Of a stretch of 64,000 bases of DNA, positions 55,301 to 64,000 are shown in pieces. The notes under the pieces are model-generated. The model was not told the origin of the DNA and made no database searches. It saw nothing but the letters and a program-made list of their open reading frames with translations. The position numbers were made by a program, and so were the translations under genes. The stretch is from Xiphydria camelus (Eukaryota; Arthropoda; Insecta; Hymenoptera; Xiphydriidae), in contig OY783191.1 of assembly GCA_963678675.1 (NCBI GenBank), positions 10,417,995-10,481,994 of the forward strand, in the 5' to 3' direction. The first letter of the stretch is position 1, and each line of letters starts with the position of its first letter.

Positions 55301-56074
55301 CCAGTGTAATCAAAGAGAACCACGAGAAGATTATGCATTTTCTCAGGTGCAAGAATCATATTGCAATTCCTACAGTCACGAAGCATAGCAACTAAAATCT
55401 CATGCTTGACTTTGAGGATAAAAGTACTATACGAGGCAACAAACTAATATCAACCGATTAAGTTAATATGGATTCCCCCGCATACATAGGAATAAAGAGC
55501 AATGAATCAGTTGACTTCAAAGCCGAAGAAGCTATTTTATACTATTATGTACAATTGGCAATCATCGGGAAACCAACCTACTTACACAACAGACCTATCT
55601 ACAGTTCTCAAAAAGAAAAAAAACTCAAATACACAAGAACATCTCATAGACACAGGCAAAATTAAAAGCAAACAGTATTTTAGCATAATTTACAACCAGA
55701 GCTTAAAGACATGGTTCCGAGGAAACAAAATAAATAGAGAAGTCATCATAATACGCCGCATGAGAAGCGACCATTAATCTCTTAAGTAGAGTTTGGCTAA
55801 AAATAAAGGTTGTACTTGATGCAAAATGTCCATGCGGCGAGGGGGTAGAAAACGCGAATCACATTTTTTGGCAATGTGCACGCTTTGATGAAACAAGAGA
55901 AACCTTGATAAAGAACTTAAAGCGACATAACATCCTCCCTCGCCCTACTCAAATATACCACGTCTAATATTGGAATCTGAAACAAAAATAATAAAAATAC
56001 TAATAAAATACGTTAACAATATCGAAACCGATATCTAATAACCGGTAAAATAAGTAAATAAATAAATAAAACCA

Positions 56075-59000
56075 CAGTGTCAATGGAAAACTAATGTTCT
56101 AAAAAGTACTTATAAAAAGTTAAAGTGATGACGGTCTGATGAGAACTTAGCGACAGCGATTCATGGCCAGATATGAGACTAAACCAACAACATGTTCTAA
56201 CTATCTTATACTTCTGTTCAAAATATAAAGTTTCCCACAAAATTCAGGTCCGAAATAGAAGCAATTCAGTCACAAAATAACACGCTGAAAGAAAGTTATT
56301 TTCAATGCGCATCACGTTCCAATACTTCATTAAAATACCAACAATTTGTTTTTAATTTCGAAGGTATTTTTGTTTAATTTTTGTCGGAGTTTAATTTTGT
56401 TTTGCTGTAATGTAATCGATATGATAAATTAAAATGTTTCGATTTTTCTGAAACGCTGCATTTGCCGTTTTGTTATATTTTCCAGATGCACCTCGTTCAT
56501 TGAATGTTTTATTTCTTGAGAAAAGTATCGTTATTATTGACAGATTGTTGAATCTGTCCCGAACAGTAACCAAACTTTTAATCCATAGAAGCGAGCGATG
56601 GCTTCGCGACAATATTTTGTCGATTGTCTCAGAATAAATTACAACGCACATATACGTTTTATAAAGAAGGAAGTTCCTCATACGTTCCATTACCATATCA
56701 GATAAAAGCGTTTGATTATAGTAGGGAAGTGTCGCCGAATTTGGATTACTTGATGTATTTTTCAATAAATATCGAAAATGGAATACCTTAGAGAAATAAC
56801 AACACGATTGAATTTTCCGAAAGATATTTCATAAAATCAAGAAATTGTAAAAACCAAAAGTATTGTATGAATACAGTCCGATGAAGGAAACTGGTTGTCT
56901 ATAAAGGACTTGCAGAGACTCCTAAACTGGATCACTGGCTAAATTGAGAAACAAAGAGTACTACATTAAATTTGTTACATATTTTATATATGTATTTATT
57001 TAAAATACAAGAACAAACATAAATATCCTCTTTCATAAATTAAAGTAAAACATAAAAACATCATGACTTCAAAGTGTTTTTCTAGAAAATGTAAATAATA
57101 AAGAAATAATCATTTCGACTATGAATAATAGCCATTTAACAAAGTAGTAAAACAATGGATAGAGAATTAAAATTTTTGTCATCATACCATCGCCTTACCT
57201 TAATTTGGGTCCAATTGAGGCCACTAAATGTGGTTCAACCTAAGAAACTTTACCGAATTACTGAACATGCGTTGCTTTACTTCGATCATAGTCCGAATCT
57301 TTAAAACAACCATATTATTTTATAGCTCTATAAATGTTCTTCCAAAATACATATTAAGGTACGTATGATTACTTATACCACCAAAGCTTCGATTTGTCAA
57401 TGATATTTTAACTTTCCACTAGTGAAAACTGTTACTGCCCTATCAGCTACAAATAATGGCCGTCGGCACTAGAGAAGTTGTGCCATCCACCCACGAGTCT
57501 AAGCATACAATATAATTAACCACACACACAAGGAACGAAAAATATCTCTACCATTCTAAATACAGGAGTGATCCAACCTAGGCAACGGTACAAATTCGGC
57601 AACTCTCCCCTATATTTTACAAATAGTTTCATTCATTTGGGATAGAGTCGAGTTAATAACTTGAATTTGGTTCTTCACCGCGTCGAATAACTTTACTACA
57701 ATGAACTACAGCAAACATAAATTCGGAGACTCTGTAGAGACTGCCTAAGTTAGACCACGCTTGGATCTAGAACAGTAGGGGGATATTAATTTTATGTTGT
57801 TCGGATAGTTAGATACATCGTAATGTTCAGATTTGGAGTTGATTAACGCACCTTTTCCATTAGTTCTGACGGCTATATTTGTAGCTGTTAGGGCGGTAAC
57901 AGTTCTAGATACAAGAGTGGTCTAACCTAGGCACCGATCCAAATTCGACTACTCTCCCCTATATAAGTGGTCTTCTGCAAGAAAGGACGAGGAGCAGGTT
58001 GGAGACGAAAAGAGCATCTTCGATCTCATTCGACGAACGTCGCTCAACGAGAGGATTCCTTTTGGAAACACTTCTCATTAATATGGTCATTTCTATACGC
58101 CCACCAAATTGCATTCCTCCCGTCGTACTCCCGGGCCATCCGCGTTCGCCATTTGCATTCTTTCGCATTCCGCGGACTTTTTGCCCGCGAATTCGTTCGT
58201 TCGCCATGACGGCTCCGAAAATTATTCGATCGACGCGGGGCGCAGATTAGAATTGAGTTTTGGCGAGGCGAGGCGAGTAATCGAATTAGTTTTTGGCCCA
58301 GACGAATTCTGTTTCGGGGAAGGTGCATAGGTCGCATCGCGATCGCATTGCTGCATCCGGTATTATCGTCGAGGTATCTCGAACATTCAGCAATTATGTC
58401 TCAATCGATGAGTGATCGGCCCTTTTTACTGAGATCGAGTCTGAATGACTCGTCAGTTCGTTCGACAGCCTTATTGCGGTGGACGAGAAAATTGTGGCGT
58501 GAATTATTTTATTCGTTAGAACGGTAGATGCTACGAGTAATAGCATCGCTATTACCGTGCGGTTGAGAAGTGATTGAAATCCATCTTTTTCCCCCAAGTA
58601 ACGTATTTGCAAGTATTGGCCACGCCGCGCACACTCTTGATTTGCGATAAATAAATATCGCGCGTGTGGTCGAGCGCGTTAATAGTTATGATCGCAATGA
58701 ATCACAATTTTCGTAACAACGCTCGATATTATTTATCGTCACGATTACGATCGCGGTGTAGTGCGGTGCGCCTATGCGAGCAATCAGGACCAGCTCGTTT
58801 GCGAATCACTCGTTACTACGAGACGTAATGAAACCAGGTTGTATTTCACGCGAAGCGAAACGACGCCGTCCCGCTTCAAGCGTGTATTAAGGCGCGGCGT
58901 CGGGTATCGGTGAAACTTTGGGTGGTTTCCAAATTGTATTATCTGTTGCTTTCTTCTTCATTCTTACTCTCGTTATCTTTCATCGCGATATCGTTACGAT

Positions 59001-59548
59001 ATTCGGGACAAAGGAATACAATGAAACGCATTGGGTAATATAGGGCTTATATGGTAAAATAAACGAAGAGCCAATATATTTTGCCAATTATGCAAGTACG
59101 TCGAATATTTAGTATACATACACAGTTGGAAATTTTGTGTAAATTTAACACACTTTATATGTCCAAAGTGGTCGAAATAATGAAAATAAAAGTACTTTAT
59201 GACTGGTGAATTTTTTCAATATGTAACATTGCAGAAATGCTAAGGAAATGAGGACTGGTCATTTTCTTAGCATTTCGCTGTTCTAGGGGGAACGTTAACC
59301 ATAGTTGGTCTTGTATTTATTATTATATAATTAATTACAGAATGTTGTTCGAAATGAATCCCACTTCGGGGAGCAAGGAGGCTCGCGGAGTAGCGAAAAC
59401 GAAACGAAGATGCGAACCCGCTGTGAAAAAGTTATGCGACAAATTGCAGCCATTCTTAAGAGCTTCAAAACAATTACCTGCTTTTTTAAATTATACAGTT
59501 CATTCGTTATACTTTGAAAGTTAAATAAATTTGAAAAAAGTTGTTTAA
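56075..59548. other. Unassigned, with a diverged direct repeat at 57565-57615 and 57905-57965
   Basis: No gene recognised. A 50-bp sequence (TGATCCAACCTAGGCAACGG then ACTCTCCCCTATAT) recurs as TGGTCTAACCTAGGCACCGA then ACTCTCCCCTATAT, 342 bp downstream, with an inverted part at about 57745. The region 57960-58900 is CpG-richer and carries overlapping frames on both strands (57959-58337) without recognisable domains. It could be regulatory or an unrecognised exon. Confidence 0.4.
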
Positions 59549-59550
59549 TA

Positions 59551-60431
59551 GGGTAAACCGAGGAGAGATGCCACGTTTTTTTATTTGTACTAAAACACAT
59601 CGACAGACTGAACATTTATTAACTCCTTTACAATATAACGAAAATATAAACTCTCTTAACTTCTTAAGAAACGAAAAGTATCCCGTAACTAATCAAATTG
59701 CGGAAGTTACAAGACATTGTTGCGAACACTAGATAAATTTTGGCATCTGTCCTCTACTATAGAGGAGAGATGCCAGAAGGTGAGAGGAGAGATGCCTAAT
59801 GCTTTATTTGGTTGCTACTAATATTTTTCTGCGAGGTTGACAAACATTCTCGAACAAACAAACATAGCGCATCCCTCATGTAGCCAGGCATGACAGTGGA
59901 TGTATTGTATCCAATGTTCTACCTTCTTCGTCCTGAGATATAATCGCGCCCCTATTTACTTCATTGACAGCTGAAATCAAGTTCGCCTCAGTCCAGGAGC
60001 CTCTCGAAGGGCATTTGCGCTTATAAAAAGTCAGCATGTCTGTAAAAAAATTAATTTTGTACCTCGGGCATCTCACTTTTCGTTCGAGTGGCATCTCTCC
60101 TAAACCTATAGGAGAGATGCTACTTCCAATAAATTCAATTAATGTGAAGGTAGACACGACTGCTACGGCGCAATACATTGCCTTAACCTATAACATTCCA
60201 TACTGGTATTTTCTTACGAGCAAATGTTTCATTTTCATATACAATGAGAACAGTTGTGTACCCTCTCATGAAAGTGTTTTTCAGGCAGTACTTACCAGCA
60301 ACACAGTTTTATTACATAGCATTAACACACGCGGATTTATGCAACATAAAGATACCGGCAGACCTGGTGCGAGAGCCATCTGTTCCTTATAGATCGAAAT
60401 ATCTCATATGGCATCTCTCCTCGGTTTACCC
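59551..60431. mobile_element. TA-flanked element with repeated GGAGAGATGCC motif
   Basis: GGGTAAACCGAGGAGAGATG at the left and CATCTCTCCTCGGTTTACCC at the right, flanked by TA. The motif GGAGAGATGC occurs six times, at both ends and inside (about 59562, 59764, 59786, 60086 inverted, 60110, 60411 inverted), suggesting binding sites for the mobilising protein (inference). No intact coding frame is recognised. Confidence 0.83.
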
Positions 60432-60473
60432 TATACCTAATATACGTATTAAAGCAAACCCCTAAAAATATTA

Positions 60474-61042
60474 GTCCGTCAGATAGTGACAGATTCTGGT
60501 GCCCCATTTTCGCATACAAGCCTCGAAGAGGGTTGAAAAGTACTTCGATTTTCAGTAGAATGAAGGGAAATTTACGAATAGTCCGTGGGGATAACATGTG
60601 GAAAATTAGATTTTTCTTAACAAAAAAATAAAAGGTGACTCTTGCCCATTTTTTCACGCAAGCCTTGTTCACTAAATGATTAATTAATAAAACCTGGCTT
60701 CGGAAAACCAAAGGCTTGAGTGTTGCAGGTGGCTAAAGGGTTGAAATAAGGGCGTAATCTTGTAAGGAAAAATCGTGATTTTGACCGATTTTCCCACACA
60801 AGCCTTTGATTTCCGAAGCCAGGTTTTATTAATTAATCATTTAGTGAACAAGGCTTGCGTGAAAAAATGGGTAACAGTCACCTTTTATTTTTTTGTTAAG
60901 AAAAATCTAATTTTCCATATGTTATCCCCAGGGACCATTCGTAAATTTCCCTTCATTCTACTCAAAATCGAAGTACTTTTCAACCCTCTTCGAGGCTTGT
61001 ATGCGAAAATGGGGCACCAGAATCTGTCACTATCTGACAGTC
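60474..61042. mobile_element. Foldback element, 569 bp, arms of about 245 bp
   Basis: GTCCGTCAGATAGTGACAG at the left and CTGTCACTATCTGACAGTC at the right, flanked by TA. The arms are nearly identical for about 245 bp, with a loop of about 80 bp. The related open frames at 60337-60711 (minus) and 60775-61053 (plus) are mirror images of each other and not genes. Confidence 0.87.
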
Positions 61043-61220
61043 TATATGGATGACGAAAGAACCGGCTACAGTTGAGAAAACGCGCGAAGAGCCGCGGTTA
61101 GAAGACTCGAGAAGAACCGGCCAATTCGAGAAACGCGTAAAGAATCGGCCGTCTAAAATTCTGAACATCTTCACGCGTTTTCTTAATTGGCCGGTTATTC
61201 CACCCGCTATTACACATATA

Positions 61221-62584
61221 CAGGGTGTCCAAAAAGTATGGAAACGGTTGAATATCTCGAAAAGTACGCTTCAGGTCGGGAAATGAAGAAACACGTATCT
61301 GATATTTAAAAAAAAAACTATCAAATGATACCAAGATTGATCCCACCCCCCCTTAACCCCTGTAGGTGGGGCAGAGGGAAGCTTCAAAATCTTAAATAGG
61401 AACCCCCACTCTTGATTGCATATTCGCATTCTACATTAAAAACTACATAACTTTTATTTGAAACATTTTTTTCGATTCGTGGCAGATGGCGCTATAATCG
61501 ACGAAATTCAATTTTTTCGGTTTTTGTAATTGAGAGTCGATTTATTCGATTCTGCAATACAATTGCGATAGAAATTTACATTTTTTATTCTCATACTTGA
61601 TATTTTTGTTAAAAATTTGATTTAGTTTTGCAAATTTGAATTTACAGTAAAACTTTCGTCGTTAGACGTTTAGAAATCTGGCAAATACACTACTTTTAGC
61701 GTATCCCAGAAACAACGACGTGGAAGTAGGAGTTTTCTGTTCCCTTCAAATGCTGCCCTTTACTAAATTTTTTGATGGGAAAGTACCATTTTATGAGATT
61801 ACTTGAGCCGGAAAATTTTATTTTCCATCCTAGTCCAGAAAATACATTCTTTTACCTGTTCAGTCAACAGTCAGACTTTGGAAATTCAAAACAATCAGAC
61901 CCATCATAAATTGAGCTATTTAAATAACTTCTGGTCAGAAATTCCTTTGTAACCGTCAGTACTCGGCATTTTCTGGGTTTATTGAAACCTATTTCTTGAA
62001 AACTCATTAACTCTCTGTAAGTCCTAGAATTTGTCGTTAGACTCACACATCACAAATCTACCCCACGCGAACTGCTACATTCCCTCTCTAATTCTCCTTC
62101 TTGTTTTGTATTGTATTATATTTGCCAGATTTCTAAACGTCTAACGACGAAAGTTTTACTGTAAATTCAAATTTGTAAAACTAAATTAAATTTTTAACAA
62201 AAATATCAAGTATGAGAATAAAAAATGTAAATTTCTATCGCAATTATATTGCAGAATCGAATAAATCGACTCTCAATTACAAAAACCGAAAAAATTGAAT
62301 TTCGTCGATTATAGCGCCATCTGCCACGAATCGAAAAAAATGTTTCAAATAAAAGTTATGTAGTTTTTAATGTAGAATGCGAATATGCAATCAAGAGTGG
62401 GGGTTCCTATTTAAGATTTTGAAGCTTCCCTCTGCCCCACCTACAGGGGTTAAGGGGGGGTGGGATCAATCTTGGTATCATTTGATAGTTTTTTAAAAAA
62501 TATCAGATACGTGTTTTTTCGTTTCCCGATCCGAAGCGTACTTTTCGAGATATTCAACCGTTTCCATACTTCTTGGACACCCTG
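61221..62584. mobile_element. Mariner-type foldback element with arms of about 465 bp
   Basis: CAGGGTGTCCAAAAAGTATG at the left and CATACTTCTTGGACACCCTG at the right, flanked by TATA. The inverted arms (61221-61691 and about 62118-62584) are almost identical. They carry GGCAGATGGCGCTATAATCG and CAGTAAAACTTTCGTCGTTA. The central 430 bp has no transposase. Ends and target are those of Tc1/mariner-type MITEs. Confidence 0.9.
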
Positions 62585-62978
62585 TATATGTTAATATTTT
62601 ATTAAATGCAATATTGTAAAATTACAAATAACTTTTAGAATATTACAAAACAAAGTTTGTGATATTACACCACAAGGTTTTTACTAAAAATTTACAGTAT
62701 TCTTTCGTTACAAATTTAATTAACTAATTGTATGAAATGTTCAAACCATAGCTTGTAAATTTAATACAAATTAATTTCTTAAATTTACGACTCCTTTAAA
62801 CCTTTAGTACAAATAAGGAGCAGACTTTCAAAAAGCAGTTTGTCAATATTAGCATTTTTGTAGGAGAGGCCAAAAAGTGCCTTTCTTTTACGAAATAACG
62901 TTAAGCTTTCAAACTTATGTAGCTAACAAAAAACACATGTATTTAATTTAAATTGGAAAATATATTTCTTTTATTAAT

Positions 62979-63900
62979 TTATCTTAAGGCCAGCGGATAG
63001 ACAATGTTTTTTGTTTTTTTATTTGGAGTACAAACGTGTAAATTTTTGATTGTGCCAACTCTGGAGCAAGCTACATACAATTGGCCGTGTGAAAGACATG
63101 AATTTTCCAAATTTAAGCCAGCAATAGTCAACGATTGACCTTGTGCTTTGTTGATGGTAATAGCAAAAGCAAAACGCAAAGGGAACTGAAGCCGCTTGAA
63201 TTCGAATGTTAAATCGTTTGAAATCATAGGTATGCGTGAATGAGTACGTCTTCGCCTTTGAATTTGCCAGTGATGATTGTTGCCTCGATTAAATTTAGTG
63301 ACAATTTTTTGATGGTCAATCTGGTTCCGTTGCACAACTTTGGTGCGTTTAAGTTGCAAATAAGCATCACCGGTGATCCAACCTTCAATGTTAATACGTG
63401 CGGTGGAATTCCGGGTGGGTCCAATGAATTCAAAAATTCAGTCGGATAATTGACGGCTTGTTCTTCGTTCATTACTGTGTCGATCGATTTGTATGTGACT
63501 TCTTTGCCGGCCAGTTTGAATTGAATTTTCTCATTGAGCTTGTTGACATCATCATTTTTTGGTGCAAAAATTGCACGTTCGCACAGCCAATCTGGATTTT
63601 TGTAGTTGGTTGTTAGATTTGGGAATACTTGTCGACAATGGCTTCAATATTCAGTTGCATTTGACAGAAGTTCGGCGGGAATGAAATCTTATTCGTGGCG
63701 CAATTAATTGGAATTTCGCCATCTCCGATGTCCAAAAGTTGTTTTGAAAATGTTTGGGCAGACGGGTCTTGCAGCATTTGCACTTGCACACGCATGTTCG
63801 TTGATAGCGTGTTTTTTTCTACTCGGTTCCAAAGATATGATGATTTTAAGCATGCGTTCAGCTCATTTGCGGGCATTGATCGCAGAATAACAGGCAAAGT
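62979..63900 (-). pseudogene. Helitron PIF1-like helicase, C-terminal remnant
   Basis: Minus strand, three frames in series. First LPVILRSMPANELNACLKSS with TTNMRVQ-like LSTNMRVQVQML and LLDIGDGEIPINC. Then, after a frameshift near 63625, DWLCERAIFAPKNDDVN, VNYPTEFLNSLDPPGIPPHV and CNGTRLTIKKL, TGKFKGEDVLI. After a second shift near 63250 come RIPMISNDLTFEFKRLQFPL, FAITINKAQGQSLTIAGLN, SHGQLYVACSRVG and KNIVYPLALR with a stop. These are helicase motifs IV to VI of the PIF1-like domain of Helitron Rep/Hel proteins, which replicate the element by rolling-circle transposition. The Rep domain and motifs I to III are absent; homology begins abruptly at about 63900. It is 5'-truncated and inactive. 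No Helitron 3' hairpin-CTRR end was found. Confidence 0.88.
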
Positions 63901-64000
63901 TTGGCAATTTGTTTACTAATGGCTGGTTTTTTAGGTGGTATTCTTATAAAATGTAATCTGTATGTATGTAATTTTTGTTAGGTTATAGTGGCTATGTTGG

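Larger units (their letters stand above)
51400..56071 (+). pseudogene. Decayed jockey/I-type non-LTR retrotransposon: RT and RNase H remnants
   Basis: Reverse transcriptase pieces: RKGLSQGSILLSPILYIIYT with LQYAGEIVNIIF at 51496-51640, where the catalytic YADD is replaced by YAGE; then LDNKLNWGHHTMMLIKKYGM and LRGTWWHADPETLKIIYKTL with IRNHIDYAG at 51834-52010. RNase H pieces: SIFTDGSKT at about 53302, IFTTETLAIIIA at about 53501, and DSPAYIGIKSNESVDFKAEE at 55470. The C-terminal region has RRMRSDH and, in another frame, CPCGEGVENANHIFWQC (about 55826). The 3' end is a (TAAA)n tail at 56048-56071. Many frameshifts and stops plus at least four insertions (52140-52948, 53337-53410, 53573-53927 and the 53930-55300 block) make it inactive. 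The order RT, RNase H, Cys-rich tail, A-rich tail is that of I/jockey-clade elements. The 5' portion is missing. Confidence 0.85.

Noticed and set aside
56391..56765. 124-residue minus frame downstream of the non-LTR element
   Set aside because: No similarity to any family I can recall; AT-rich chance frame is the simpler explanation.
57959..58337. Possible coding exon in CpG-richer DNA with four overlapping frames
   Set aside because: No frame resembles a laminin LE module or any other domain, and no convincing splice pair was seen.

Overview
The window looks like a stretch of an arthropod genome, most probably an insect. It is AT-rich with long microsatellites. The only host gene I can recognise is an animal laminin alpha chain with phase-0 exons and GT-AG introns. 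The mobile elements are eukaryotic: PIF/Harbinger, Tc1/mariner-like, hAT, CACTA-like, piggyBac-like, Helitron, a jockey/I-type non-LTR element and a tRNA-derived SINE. No bacterial gene, operon, CRISPR array, rRNA or intact tRNA gene is seen. I cannot fix the insect order from sequence alone.

Host coding content is small. Two plus-strand exons (27082-27324 and 43438-43668) encode adjacent parts of the laminin N-terminal (LN) domain and the start of the first LE module of an alpha-1/2-type chain, the type called wing blister (wb) in Drosophila. They are separated by a 16.1 kb intron. The earlier LN exons and later LE exons were not found, so much of the window is probably intron or flank of this gene. 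All other coding traces are transposon pieces: a psq/CENP-B-type transposase start (1-288, minus), a THAP-finger fragment (21267-21437), a PIF/Harbinger transposase N-terminus (31631-31876), a broken non-LTR ORF1 and RT/RNase H (50785-56071), and a Helitron helicase end (62979-63900, minus).

The dominant feature is inverted-repeat (foldback) DNA at every scale. Three groups recur. (1) TA-flanked hairpins with CCGTATGT-like ends share an internal core (around CTGTCAATTCGGGAGATCG) but carry different, copy-specific arms: 1947-2316, 2492-2633, 12546-18339, 12822-13232, 25560-25827, 41694-42039 and 49830-50640. (2) Elements with AGG(C/T)(C/G)CG-like ends, several with TAA/TTA target duplications as in PIF/Harbinger, each carry private subterminal repeats: 9380-9483, 12653-13687, 13692-18014 (a 4.3 kb palindrome), 18018-18224, 28877-29627, 31501-32096, 36274-37047, 39092-40108 and 46196-49284. 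(3) Tc1/mariner-like TA-flanked foldbacks have arms of about 100 to 465 bp: 2424-3569, 11556-12542, 21849-22817, 44248-44897, 60474-61042 and 61221-62584.

Region by region: 0-5 kb holds a psq transposase edge and nested foldbacks. 5-11 kb is mostly unique AT-rich DNA with a (GA)n tract. 11.5-18.9 kb is a many-layered nest. 19-27 kb holds small MITEs, a THAP fragment, one large foldback and a CpG-richer stretch. 27-43.7 kb is the laminin intron, densely filled with foldbacks. 44-50.6 kb holds foldbacks, one containing a 164-bp satellite. 50.8-56.1 kb is a decayed non-LTR element with at least four insertions. 56-59.5 kb is mostly unassigned. 59.5-64 kb holds three TA foldbacks followed by a Helitron remnant. 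If the laminin introns are transcribed, the long inverted repeats would give long double-stranded hairpins in the pre-mRNA.
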